NCBI GenBank assembly: GCA_964200075.2
Contig: CAXNAA020000539.1
Span: forward strand, 1 to 20,366
DNA length: 20,366 nucleotides
Direction of reading: 5' to 3'
Origin: Sphacelaria rigidula
Taxonomy: Eukaryota; Phaeophyceae; Sphacelariales
A program made the position numbers and the translations under genes. The notes under the pieces are model-generated. The model made no database searches. It had not been told where the DNA came from and worked only from the letters and a program-made list of their open reading frames with translations. Every line of letters starts with the position of its first letter. Positions within the stretch are counted from its first letter, which is position 1. This document shows positions 1 to 10,200 of this stretch, in pieces.

Positions 1-307
1 CGGACCAGGCTCGCAATCAATCATCAAGCGCGAAGCGCCGTGACGTGTTCGGCGAGTCGCATGAAGGGTGAGCTGCATCCTGCAAAGATTGTCCGCCCTG
101 AAGTGTACCTAGTTATCTTGCACATGGATGACAGCCTACAATGAACTGATCCATTTTCTGGCATTGTCATTTCCAGAGACAGCCACGAGTTACACATTGC
201 CTCACGAATGTCTAAGATTCAAACACTACGTAATGCAATCATGCCCTGTGCGCGGGGTTTAGGTTCTCCACCCCGCACAATATCATCTAGCTCTACCACC
301 ATCACGG

Positions 308-327
308 GGGTGTACTCATGATCATGC
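308..327 (-). repeat. Solo copy of a palindrome arm found again at 2315-2334
   Basis: The 20 bases here are the exact reverse complement of 2315-2334, the right half of a palindromic insertion inside the element at 2272-2546. At both places a C-run lies nearby on the same side when read on the minus strand (340-353 here, 2277-2284 there). This suggests the site is a fragment or relative of the same small element rather than a chance match. The inner sequences between arm and C-run differ. Confidence 0.7.
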
Positions 328-339
328 TTGCCATAGTCA

Positions 340-353
340 GGGGGGGGGGGGGG
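340..353. repeat. Homopolymer run of 14 G
   Basis: Fourteen consecutive G bases are followed by TATAG. Runs of this length are prone to slippage, so the true length may vary between individuals or be misread. Beside the palindrome arm at 308-327 it resembles the C-rich end of the element at 2272, where GATAG is followed by eight C. Confidence 0.9.
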
Positions 354-860
354 TATAGGTCTGGGAGTTGTTTTTTACCTGCGCTTGTACTTATTGTGCA
401 CACCCTATAGTTGACGGGGCGTACTGTATAGAGGTACAGTGAGTTGAGTGCCGTATTGAGCGTACTTTTATACCCATGCGTAGAACACCATCATTAGTGC
501 AGGGTCGAGCGTATAGGGATCTGAGATTCGCGGATCCGGGAAGAATCGTACACACCACTGATGGAGTCCACAACGACAAAGGAGGAACAGATACTGATAA
601 ATATAGCCGATGGAACAACATTGCAGTCGCCTTTTCCACTGATGTCTGACAGTTTGCTACGGTACGTAATCTGCGCTAACGAGTACAGCTTTCGTCGGGT
701 CTGAGCATTTTGCACACATGTCACAGCTCCCTCCAGCGAAAAATGGCATCGATTGTATGTCGGCGCCGTCATCTGCCGCGTGCGTGAATTTGGGCATAGA
801 ACATGGAAGCAAAAGTTATATACTGTAGACAAGTAAAACTTATCTTACCGGGGCATTTTC

Positions 861-1529
861 ATGGCGAATAATATGTTGTTACCACAGACAGTACATGTTG
901 CAGTCGGGCTGGATTGGGTTGTGTCATATCAACGAGCATCAAATCAAGCGGGCACTCCACACGCGCATGCACGCTTGACTTGGCATACCAACAGGTCTCT
1001 GCAGTCCAATACCTCTAGCAGCGAGTCGTGCTTGAAAGACTATGATGCGCCTGATTCGCTGTATGAAGTTTTAGCGATGCAAGCGGGGAAAAAGGCTACC
1101 GACTGTGACCAAAGGCAGAGCAAGAAATCCCGGCGGAAGTTGAGCCTCATGCACTACTTTTGCACTACTTTTGCACGCCATTGCCAGAGTGTCAGGGTCT
1201 TGAATGCCTCCCTTTCCCGTCATCCCTCTGTCACCTCATCCCATCGTGATTGCCGAGAATGTTTTGCCGGGCCCGACTGCCATAGCAATGCTGACCTAGG
1301 TGTCGACAACAGCCGCACTGCACGTGATCGAATTATGGATGCAAAGAGAACCTCAACTAAATTTAGAGCGTACAGACGGTACAATGCGCCATCCCAGGGA
1401 TCTTTCGAAGAACCGTACTTTGGACGCCGCGCTCTTGCAGCAAAAAAACGACGGGTGGTCGTCTTCCTTCTTCTTCCATCCGAGGCCGTAGAAGCGGCGA
1501 AACGTCTTTCAGATATCAACCGCAGGTAG
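861..1529 (+). CDS. Unassigned open frame, 222 codons (longest in the window)
   Basis: This is the longest uninterrupted ATG-to-stop frame of the window. I do not recognise the product. The translation is mixed in composition, with a Ser/Arg/Lys-rich middle, scattered Cys and His, and a hydrophobic VVVFLLL stretch near the C-terminus flanked by basic residues. No signal peptide, repeat or catalytic motif is visible. A minus-strand frame at 1220-1615 overlaps the 3' half. By a rough estimate from stop-codon frequency, a frame this long is unlikely but not impossible by chance in 20 kb. Composition gives no independent support, so it could be a real intronless gene, an exon, or noise. Confidence 0.25.
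   Translation: MANNMLLPQTVHVAVGLDWVVSYQRASNQAGTPHAHARLTWHTNRSLQSNTSSSESCLKDYDAPDSLYEVLAMQAGKKATDCDQRQSKKSRRKLSLMHYFCTTFARHCQSVRVLNASLSRHPSVTSSHRDCRECFAGPDCHSNADLGVDNSRTARDRIMDAKRTSTKFRAYRRYNAPSQGSFEEPYFGRRALAAKKRRVVVFLLLPSEAVEAAKRLSDINRR
1151..1172. repeat. Direct tandem duplication, 11 bp x 2
   Basis: GCACTACTTTT occurs twice back to back, followed by GCA, the start of a third copy. It lies inside the open frame at 861-1529. An 11-bp unit is not a multiple of three, so the duplication would have shifted that frame. This slightly weakens the case that the frame is coding. Confidence 0.85.
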
Positions 1530-2271
1530 AGTACATGAGCATCGAACATTGTCCACACTGAAGAAGGGAAAATAATCTGCAGAGTCAAGTACCATACGAT
1601 TGCCGCATATATCACGGTCGCTCGTTGAGTGTTGCTGTGGAGCCGTGGAGCTGTTTTTGGATAGATTCTGGCAATTGTCCGTTACATAACCCCAGGAAAA
1701 AACGAGCCGTATAAAAAAATTGCACAACCGGGGTATCGAGCTGTTGATCAGATGCCTGAGACATAGTTTTAGCACCCGTGCAGCATAAATAGAGGCTATC
1801 ATGAGCTCCGCCGGGGCGTGATATGTTCCAAAAAAAAATGAACAATGCTAACCGCTTGAGGAGAAGTCGTAACAGCAACGCTTTCAGACCGGGCATAATT
1901 GCTCGAATATGGCGTCTTTTTTCGACCCAATGAGTATTTTTTCGGTCGGACGCTCCCCACAAAATCTCCATCCTACTGCCAACTACAGTCAGCGCGACAA
2001 TTTCACAGGCTATATTCTTCCGAATGTGCTGTTCATCTATCGACATGGTATTATCTCCATGACTATCTTTTCTCTAAGGCAATGGTATATATCGCCAAAG
2101 GTGTCCATGTGTTTCTCGGCCCAACCTGGTCCGAACTGTGACTCTTCCATTTCTCCGGGAGACACAAAGTCTCTGCTGAATCGCATATTTCTTGTGGCCT
2201 CTTTTTTTGTGTCCTCACCCCCCGTGCTCTACAGTGGCAGTGGTGTAGAATGTGCATCGAACACCTTTTGT
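1530..2271. other. No recognised gene between the 222-codon frame and the small element
   Basis: Open frames exist on both strands (minus 1612-2046, plus 1909-2292), but they overlap antiparallel and show no motif, coiled-coil bias or splice-phase support. I see nothing here that I can call a gene. Confidence 0.4.
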
Positions 2272-2546
2272 GATAGCCCCCCCCACAACTAACCCGTACT
2301 CATGATTATCGCATGCATGATCATGAGTACACCCACAACTAGCCCAAAACTGTCACGAAGAAAATGGTCATACAGCGCTTGATGCTTGGGTTCAGGCTGC
2401 ATGAAGCGCCTCATATGGGCGACATTGGCGAAAATGAACCGAAGCGTTGGGGTTTCCAGCTACTCGTTGTGCCCGACTTTTTTCATCTCGATTTACGTGT
2501 AGGTTTGCCTCCCAAACCAGCCACGTTTTGTGTGGGGGGGGTTATC
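2272..2546 (+). mobile_element. Small element with terminal inverted repeats GATA(G/A)CCCCCCCCACA
   Basis: The left end (2272-2287) and the reverse complement of the right end (2531-2546) match at 15 of 16 bases, giving a 275-bp unit with terminal inverted repeats. It has no transposase, so it looks like a non-autonomous (MITE-like) element. Both flanks show GT, a possible 2-bp target duplication. Alternatively the TA within GATA could be the target, as in Tc1/mariner elements. A diverged inverted copy lies at 5443-5652, and the homology between them begins sharply at GATAGCCCC. A frame crossing the element (2364-2567) contains GFRLHEA, HMGDI and GFQLL, shared with the other copy and with several synonymous changes. 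The sequence may therefore derive from coding DNA. Confidence 0.65.
2292..2341. repeat. 50-bp palindromic insertion inside the small element, with duplicated target
   Basis: CCCACAACTA occurs at 2282-2291 and again at 2332-2341. Between them lies a palindromic core at 2296-2330, with GTACTCATGAT at one end, ATCATGAGTAC at the other and GCATGC near the centre. The related copy at 5443-5652 reads straight across this point (about 5624-5640) with no insertion, so it acts as an empty site. A perfect copy of the right half is at 308-327. Confidence 0.75.
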
Positions 2547-2701
2547 GTAGGAAGTGTCGTTGCATAAGTATATGAATCGCGTCGGACGGAAAATCGGATT
2601 GTCAGGGGCAACCGGATCAAGGGAACGTAATACATTCATGAACTAGCAGAACAGGCGTTGCACTATCGAAAGGACGTCGGCAGCTGGCATTGCAGAGAAA
2701 C

Positions 2702-2721
2702 GGGCGACTGTGGGCGACTGT
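2702..2721. repeat. Tandem duplication, 10 bp x 2
   Basis: GGGCGACTGT is repeated twice without a gap. It is probably a small replication-slippage product. No function is evident. Confidence 0.85.
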
Positions 2722-3364
2722 AGGTTGCCTCCCGGCTGGCGTTCATCATCCACCAGTCTGCTTGTTCACTTGTCCACTTGATGGGGACTGCCCGGATCAG
2801 CGATTGCTCACACAACAACGCGACCCAACACACGGTGAAACTTTGGGACGACGCAATTGAGTTGGCATCCAACGTGCAGGCAAGTTCTGCCCCCCGTTGG
2901 TAGCATAGCCGTATCACCTCCCGCGATTGAACGGTACCTCAACGTTAGGGAGGGGGGAAATCTGCCCCTTATAATTTGATGGCACGACAACGTGGATGGC
3001 ACGACAGAGGTAGAAGCGCCTTCGAGCGGCGACACAGAGCGCTGTCTGTTGCTTGCCTCTCAGTCGGCTGTGCCCAATCACATACGTATGCTGGGCATTC
3101 CGCAAGATCCGGCGTCCCCCATATTATCCTCTGGAATAGTCCACGGTTCGGACGAATCAAAGTTCATACGGGTTGACTCCCGATCACTGTTGCATGTGAA
3201 TCATGTGTATCACAGAGTCACCCGGTATGAATCACACTGATGGTAAAGTTGCATGTTCGAGGTCATACCGCACGAATCACGAACTGGGAATGTGTACACT
3301 CTAAGTAGTATCAGACGTATATGACACCTGTTCTAGATATTCATATAGATAGATGTATGAAACT

Positions 3365-3605
3365 GTCATATAACGCGCATAACGGTCATATTTTGTGATG
3401 AAGGATCGAGAGCGACCAACAAGCCGTTAGTGATAAAACACCTCCTCAAGTGTCAAACATATCACATGTCCGAAACTCTCATGAGACTGGCGAACAGCTC
3501 TGCATTTAATTTTTCATCACTTTCATGATTGCGTCATATATACCCATTTCCTGTCATGTTTGCGTCATATACCAACGTTTTTGCGTTGTCGTACTTGGGT
3601 CATAT
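3365..3605 (+). repeat. Scattered GTCATAT motifs
   Basis: GTCATAT occurs at 3365, 3385, 3533, 3564 and 3599. The copies at 3533 and 3564 share a longer TTGCGTCATATA, 31 bp apart. This may be a worn tandem array or a cluster of binding sites. The spacing is irregular and no gene is near, so I favour decay of a repeat. Confidence 0.3.
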
Positions 3606-5442
3606 ACAATATGCCCTGTTTACAGTCGCATTCGTGCCATATTTTAATGTTTCACGTCGTATTACAAACACGTGGCGTGTCACATATCACGGATTTAGGA
3701 GGTCCTGCCCCGTAGAGGTCTAGTTCAAGCTGGACAAGGAACCCCATAGGAAGATAGCAGCGAACGACTTCTAACGTGCGGTAACGATAAAAGATAACTT
3801 CTGCTAGAAAAACGCTGTATAGAAACGAGGAGAAAGAGTGCAGAAGGCAAGCTTGAGGATATCAACTTTGAACTGGGTCAAGCATTACGTATTTGTATGA
3901 GAGATCGAATTGGTCTTCAGCAAGGGGGCAGTCCCCCAGCTATGATATTTCATGGGCAGAAAAGTAAGCAGAGAAGTAGATCAATCGTCGACAGCATCGG
4001 GACGTAGGCGGGGATATACATCAAAGGCGGCGAATGTCACAAGGTGGAATATATCAGTTGGATGCACTTCTACCTCGTGACCTTTGCTTTAGCTTCGAAT
4101 TGGGATTGTGTGCGTTCGACCATTTAATATTGATATTTCAGATTCACAAAAGAGGCACATCATAGTGTGGTGTAATGTTCATCGTCCAATTGCTTCAGAA
4201 ATGCATAATAACCTGTTCCAAAATTATCATCAATACTCTGGCAGCATTTGCATGTCCCTTTCACAGTCAGGGTGGGTCATCCGTTGAGTCGGCATCAAAT
4301 CCCTGTTCCATCACTCCTTGCGAGGTGACTCCAACACCGAGACGACCCATTCTTTTGTCTACTGTAGCGGGCAAATGGTAAATAAGCGTACAGTGTATAC
4401 AAAGGGAACGGAAATAGCTACGCCTCTACGTCGCTGGTGTGCACGTGTTCTCTGCGAACCTTTTTTCTTCTAATAAAGCGAGATATTTGCAACCCTGGGT
4501 TAAACCCAGTCGAACACTGCATGAGACGAAGTATGTCACTCAGGATAACGGTGTGTACAATTTTTGTAAAACTGGTCAAATGCAACAGGACTGGAGCATT
4601 TTGTTGTCTGACAGGATATGCAGGAATATCACGTCGTGTGGGTGTAGGTACAATAAACTGCTCACCATGTCCGCAAAATATCATTTTAGCCCTCAAATCT
4701 CCTGTTTAATGCACGGAAAACGAAGGCACTAGTTTAAATACCCTTCAACTACATGAAAAAAGTTGGAGAGGGAAAAAGGGTTGCGCTGTCGAACTTTGAC
4801 AGAATAGCCTATATGATGATGTCTGCATTTTGTTCGCCTTTTCTTTTCCTCAGGAGACTGGGGACTTTGCGAGTTGGTCGAGCGTATTAAACGAAGCTAT
4901 GAGCATGGCTCCCCTACGAGAATATCTACTGTTGTTTTTGTAATGCCTGTGTTAACGGTTAGTAGTATCATCTAGGCGACGGGGACATGTGAAAAGTTGC
5001 TGAATCGGGAACAAAAACTACTATATTTGGGTGATATGGTGTATAACGGAATGGCATTAACATCCATCCTGAGTAAGACGTGAGTGCAGTACACGCTGCT
5101 CGCACTTCTGTGCTGGTAAATTATTGATAGTGACATGTACAAGGGTAACACTTTCAGGACTGGTATTGGGTACGGACGCACACGTATACCTGTATCTTGA
5201 GTATAGTACATGGCAACTGATCGTGACTCGGTATCATTGGCATGTGCTGTACACCAGGTTTTCGATGCGCAACATCAGCGCCTGTTCACAGGACTGCTGG
5301 TCCATTGTTTGCGTGAGTGTTTTTTTACGGGCATCAAATGTGATGCTTCACCTGTTTGACGTTCATTTGTCTGCCTTTTATTATCCGCACTATGCGGTGA
5401 TAATAATATCGCTTCTACTTCTGGAGTATTTTTGTTTCTTAA

Positions 5443-5652
5443 TACACAGAAAAATGGCTGAATTGAAGAGGCAAGATCTAGATGTAAACCAAAATGACAA
5501 AAGCCGAGCAAACCGAGCAGCTGGAAACCCCCATGCTTGGAATCGATTTCGTCAATATCCCCCATATTATGGGCTTCATGAAGTCTGAAACCAGCGATCA
5601 TGCGCTCGTTTTATTTGCGACAGTTTTGGGGCTAGTTTGGGGCGGGGCTATC
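5443..5652 (-). mobile_element. Second, diverged copy of the GATAGCCCC element, inverted
   Basis: Read on the minus strand, this begins GATAGCCCC at 5652 and follows the element at 2272-2546 for about 210 bp. Shared blocks include AAACTGTC, TTTCAG..CTTCATGAAGC, GGGGGTTTCCAGCT and AGCCA-TTTT-TGTG. The C-rich far end is missing or degenerate, and the 50-bp palindromic insertion is absent. The minus-strand frame at 5275-5601 translates to GFRLHEA, NMGDID and GFQLL in the same order as the first copy. A plus-strand frame (5494-5688) overlaps it and includes the hydrophobic stretch ATVLGLVWGGAIAASL, but the minus frame is the better conserved between copies. Confidence 0.65.
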
Positions 5653-6074
5653 GCGGCATCACTCGGTAGCCGTGTATCTCACGCCTGACGCCACACAGCA
5701 CCGCTTGTTTGCATCATTGCATTGCACCAGCAGCAGGACAACCAACCATCCCTGAACTCTTCGTTGGATAAAAATGATCACGTAAAATCTGCCGCACCAA
5801 ACCCTCTGGCGAGATAGGAGATACGAACATCCGAACATACCCCAAAACGCGGTGCATCCTACAATCGAGATAGCCCACGCAAAGATCTCGCGAGGACGGG
5901 ATGCAAGAGCACCCCAACAACACTCCGTGGGCTGAGACTCGACTTTCCTTCGCGGGAAGAAACTAACCGTGAGAGAGCCCTACCTCGCTGGTCGATTTTT
6001 ATCCACCGACCTATCTGACGCAAATATCATATGAAGATAATTCACACGTCGGACAACTCATGAGGAAACGCGAG
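5653..6074. other. No recognised gene between element copy and tandem array
   Basis: Only one short minus-strand frame (5714-5923) is present, without motif or splice support. I see nothing to annotate. Confidence 0.4.
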
Positions 6075-6413
6075 TATGTTGTATAACTCACTGGCCGAAA
6101 ATATGCACGGCTGACTTGTGTTCTATAACTCACCCGGCCAGAATATGCACCGCTGAGTTATGTCGTATAGCTCGACCGGTCAGAACGTGCACCGCTGATT
6201 CATGTTCTATACCTCACCCAGCCCGAATATGCACCGCTGACTTATGCTCTATAACTCGTTCGGATAGAATTTGCATCGATGAGTCATGTTTTACAACTCA
6301 TCCGGCCAGAATGCGCACCGATGGTATATGCTGTGAAGTCACCAGATCGGAATATGCACCCTGCGTTATGCTGCATAGCTCACCAGACGGGAGTGTGCAC
6401 CACTGAGGCATGT
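6075..6413. repeat. Tandem array, about eight copies of a 42-bp unit
   Basis: A unit with core TATAACTCACCCGGCCAGAA, then TATGCACCGCTGAGTTATGT, repeats from about 6075 to 6413. CTCA/CTCG anchors fall at 6087, 6129, 6171, 6213, 6255 and 6297, exactly 42 bp apart, then at 6338 and 6379, 41 bp apart. Units are diverged by point changes, so the array is old. Because 42 is a multiple of three, one plus frame (6116-6406) stays open. It encodes a 14-residue repeat with recurring Cys, Pro-x-Arg and CTA(D/E). That may be a by-product of period and composition. It is not CRISPR, because there are no unique spacers. Confidence 0.85.
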
Positions 6414-6444
6414 TGCTAATTCACAGTTGAGTTATGGAGAAAAA

Positions 6445-6464
6445 TAGTTAACCAAAGTTAACTA
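6445..6464. repeat. 8-bp perfect inverted repeat TAGTTAAC / GTTAACTA
   Basis: Two 8-base arms are separated by CAAA just beyond the 42-bp array. It could form a small hairpin or be a dyad binding site. No nearby gene clarifies its role. Confidence 0.6.
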
Positions 6465-7137
6465 GAGTGAAGTTGTCCGATCCGTGGAATAGTTGACTTC
6501 GAAAGAGCCAAACCGAGACGCCGGGTGCACATGTTGCCTTGGTGTAAGCCTCCTTCCAGCAGTTGCTCGTAGGCATTATTCTGGGGGAAAATCCTTCCAA
6601 TATTGTGAATTATTTCCAGATAGTTACTTTTTTCGCCCATTACATCGAGAAAAGCTGACTGACTGTTTTTGCAGTTACCGTTTTGAATTTAATCAGATAT
6701 GGGGTGTATCAAAAACGCCTCCTAGCAGTCACACTGCACGCCATGATAAATTCGCTGTCAACACAAGCGGCCGCTGCCTCATACACCAAATAAATTGTGG
6801 CAAGTGTTACGCGGACGGGCGCCTCCATTTTGGTGCACTAACCCGGCAAAATTTTCCCAAACTTACAAGATAAGTTGTTAGCAAAAGGTCGCTGCCCGAT
6901 CTTTTTCCAAGGTGTTCTTCGCACTACAAGGAGCCCCTCGGGCTTTCGTACGACGGAAAGCAAAAACGTCCCAATGTTGTCTACTGCTGAAATTCGAACA
7001 CACGGAACTCACCCAGACTTGTCATTGATAGTGTTGGCGTGCGTGCAGTACCAGTATGACCACCGTGGCGCGGCGATGGTGTACGAGATACATGTTCGGT
7101 CTCACCGTATTCTTTAATGCAAGAAACATATGAATAC
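6465..7137. other. No recognised gene; downstream of the split minus-strand gene
   Basis: Plus frames at 6493-6873 and 6875-7117 have no recognisable motif. Because the gene at 7138-12918 runs right to left, this is its 3' flank and may contain its untranslated region, or further exons I could not identify. A possible donor at about 7000-7010 (minus strand) has no convincing acceptor upstream of it. I see no canonical AATAAA signal just after the proposed stop. Confidence 0.35.
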
Positions 7138-7252
7138 TCAGCCGTAGAAGATCCCGGGCAAGCTGCGGTAAAAATCTATTCCTACCTCGTCTTGCGCTCG
7201 CTGGATCTCTTCAGCGTATGTTGCTTCGATTTCCGCCGCCATAGCCCGGATC
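7138..7252 (-). CDS. Coiled-coil gene, last recognised exon
   Basis: After acceptor GTGCGACAG the frame encodes IRAMAAEIEA, TYAEEIQRAQDE, joining in phase 2 to the previous exon so that a Gln codon is split across the junction. At 7185 a possible donor GTAGGA would end the exon at 7186. If it is not used, the frame adds 15 residues and stops at 7138-7140. I found no convincing next exon, so the terminal reading is reasonable. Confidence 0.6.
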
Positions 7253-10200
7253 CTGTCGCACGAAGCAAAGCAGTGAAAACGCTGCCGTCAACAGCTCTGG
7301 TCTACCTGCAAGTGGCGGCACACTACATCATACCGAGGTACTGTGACTTTGAAAACGATGATCCACTGTAGAAATTTTGAACCAGATTCACTGCTGGAGT
7401 CAAGAAGATATCGAACCTACACCACCCTGCCGACATGTACAGTGAGATGGAGATCATTTTGTAATGCCACAAGGTGCGTGAATGGCCGTGAAGAGGGTGT
7501 CATACCCCATTGACACATATACCGCAGAGTTCGAGCATGACGGATACACTCATATTCCGCCAATGTCAGGCAGACGTGTGTGACATTTTCTCGTCATGTC
7601 TCGCGCGTGTGCCACACACACCATTACCGAGACGAAGTGGAACTCACTGGCGCGCCATTGCCTCCGCCACGAGGGCCTGCTTCGCTGCTTCTTCTCGCTG
7701 AGTGCGCTCTTCAGCTGCTCTCGCCGTGGCTGCCTGGAACTCCGCCTTGAGAGTCTGTGATGATTATTCCAAATATTTCAGGGAATACGAAAGCAATCAA
7801 AATAAGGCCATTCAACAAGATGCTGTGGTTCATGGTGGCATTCCCAAGCATCTTGACGTGCACTCCCAGAACGTCTTCTAAGCACCGGGTAAAATTGAGG
7901 GTAGAGCATACAATTTCAATCTGCCTGGTGACCGAATGATTGCATGGGCGCATGAGCAATGTGTGTCGCGCAACAAATGTGAACGATTGTGTGCTCACGT
8001 CCACTCTTTGCCAAATACTAGCGGCCTCCTCCCGCTGCTCCATTGCGGCATGCTCACGCCGAGCAATATGTTCGTCATGGACTGAGTCTTGCTTGCCCGT
8101 CTCGTCCTGGAGCTCTTGCTCCACTAGATGGTGCTTCTCGAGAGCAGTCGATGCCTCGTCAGACACTCCTGGGGTACATGTAGGGCAGGGAGAGGGAGAG
8201 GAACGATAATCGCACGGTGCTTGTAAATCCCGTGAATATATACACCGTTCTCACCTGATATTGTACTATATCGTCGCTCGAAATGCGAGGGTGGGGGGCG
8301 GGTTGGTGGAAGACGGTAGCATCAAGATTTCGATGCGTGCTTGAAAGCGCAGCAACTATCCCGTGCGTATCAGAGGACAGGAGACGAACATAGCCGTGGA
8401 ATGCCAGTACAATAGTCTCGGCAACGAACGTCACCTTGCATAGAAACCACTTCATTTTGTGCCTTGGCAAGAGTCGTATGCGCGGCAGACACCCTTGTGG
8501 CGGCCTCGTTTTTCGCAGCAACGATGCGCGCGCCGTCCTTGACATTACCAAGAACGAGAACAACAGCGAGAGGGGCTCGGACAACATGGAGCATGTCTCA
8601 TCAAATGAAATGTATTTGTTGCATGCCGCCCCCTTCCCCGTTGACGATCCAACTGAGACGAACGTGCGTCGATACAACAGCAACGGTGCATGCTCAAATG
8701 TCCCTGTTCTCAGGCGGTTTGCACACTTGCCGACACATACATACACATGCGTTGTCGAACCTTTCCTAGGCTTCCTAGTTGTAGTGAGCTCCACTATAAT
8801 GATACCACGGCTAATTTTCCTCGAACGATGTGTTTTTTTTTGCGACCCTTTTTTTGTGAAAGGTGTACCTGCTTGAGGGAGGCGATCTTGTCCTTCATAT
8901 CGGTAGTAGCCGCCTGTTTATTCAGCGTGGTGCTTTCCAAATCATCTTCCAAAGCAGCCTTCCGAGCAGCAGCATCTGTGCCAGCAGATCTGACCGTCAA
9001 CAACAAGTTTATTTTGATCTACAGCTCGTCAAGACCGCAACTATCCGATGGAGGCGACCAGATCAGCACAATCATCGAGCCTTCAACTAGAGAAACGGTA
9101 CGTACATGAACGCGGTAGCGCAATACTTGCGCAGCACGGGGTTTATGTAGGTAGACTGCGAGCACCGGGGAACAGGGCAAGCAAGCTATTGGGGTCTCAT
9201 TCATTGCAGATAATATGCTCCCCGACCAAATAAGTATTTTCTGGAAAATCATGATACTTGGGTGACGATCCGTCACGGAGGCGCACTTGCCTCACACCTG
9301 CGATAGACACAGATAACGCCTTGTGCTCCGCCTTCCTTGCGTCAAACTCGGGCTGGTTGACGCTGTGCGCATCGATGACCTTCTGCGATGCCGCCAACTG
9401 GTCAGCAAGGATGTGACACCTTTGCTCTTTCTCTTTTACCTGTGCTTTCATCTCAGCCACCTGCGGGGCAAAAATGAAAAAAAAATGTTTTCCCGAAGGA
9501 TTCTAATTCGTATTACATCTGCTGCTGCAGGGAGAGACGACGAAGTTTTGGCGGTGACGCACGAAAACTGTCCCTTTAATCTTGCAAGCTCTGGCAGTAC
9601 GCACCTCCGGATGGACCTGCTTGTACTCCCGCTTGACTTCCTCGAGCTCCAATGCAAGTCGCGGGCCAGCTTGAGCCAGGGTAGCTTGCTCGGCTTCAAG
9701 CGTGGCAAGTTGAGTCTCAACCTAGGCAAGGGACACAATACCCCAGAGAGTGCGACAGGAATGAGGAAGCATTTGCCTCATTGGGAAGTAGGACAAGATG
9801 GTGAAATTGTCACACATGTAGCTACTCTACATCTGACACTATGCTCCTTTCCAGTGTTTCTGCCGTATGGTGTTGGATATCTCTGCCATTGGGCATGCAA
9901 TCAGGTTTCGCTGGCAAGAGCAGCACCACTCGTAGCTTTACGGCATTTTCGTCGGGTTGAATGAAAAGGTGGCGCAGAGATCACCTGACGCCTAATGTCG
10001 TCGGAAAGCTCAGCTAGCCGCAGCTGCAGCGTTTGCGTTTCTTCAGCGACCGATTCCATGTCAGCTTCCATCATTGTCGTTTCATCTGTGGCCACGAACA
10101 TCGGCAGGTCTAATTTCAGCTGACCATGGAGCAACATACGGGATGACACGGCTCAGATCATTCCGTCAAGAGTACGGAACACCTTCTGCTGTGTTCATAC

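Larger units (their letters stand above)
1..860. other. No recognised gene; left flank
   Basis: I see no convincing gene here. The short open frames on the minus strand (around 391-832) overlap one another in different frames and lack any recognisable motif or biased composition, so I read them as chance. The stretch contains a palindrome arm at 308-327 and a 14-base G run at 340-353, listed separately. Confidence 0.5.
2547..5442. other. 2.9 kb without a recognised gene, between the two inverted element copies
   Basis: I find no supported gene. Overlapping frames on both strands near 2663-3240 and 4418-4732 show no motif and no clear frame preference. A plus frame at 5124-5588 has a hydrophobic run near its middle but runs into the second element copy, so I do not call it. 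Minor structures include a 10-bp tandem duplication (2702-2721), a partly duplicated stretch near 2979-3006, a CTGGGTT-A-AACCCAG palindrome (4495-4509) and spaced GTCATAT motifs (3365-3605). Because the element copies are inverted, this stretch could be the inside of a larger composite element, but no transposase is visible. Confidence 0.4.

Noticed and set aside
4418-4732. Overlapping frames of 90-97 codons on both strands
   Set aside because: Three frames are open over the same 300 bp with no motif in any. There is no basis for choosing one, and a chance low density of stops is sufficient.
5124-5588. 154-codon plus-strand membrane protein
   Set aside because: The hydrophobic stretch lies in AT-rich DNA where such runs are common, and the frame's 3' part is antisense to the repeat copy at 5443-5652.
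6075-6413. CRISPR array
   Set aside because: The whole 42-bp unit repeats and every part diverges equally. There are no constant repeats separated by unique spacers, and the window is eukaryotic.
7711-8166. Single 151-codon minus-strand gene
   Set aside because: Only the N-terminal part (7999-8168) is helical. The remainder is intron sequence past a GTGAGC donor, and a real exon in a compatible phase lies at 7648-7754.
8159-8794. 211-codon minus-strand open frame
   Set aside because: It crosses the exon at 8435-8537 in a different frame and shows no coherent composition. The spliced helical frame explains the region better.
9323-9964. 213-codon plus-strand open frame
   Set aside because: It lies antisense to two well-supported coiled-coil exons (9296-9460, 9605-9721), so its length is explained as a shadow of coding on the other strand.
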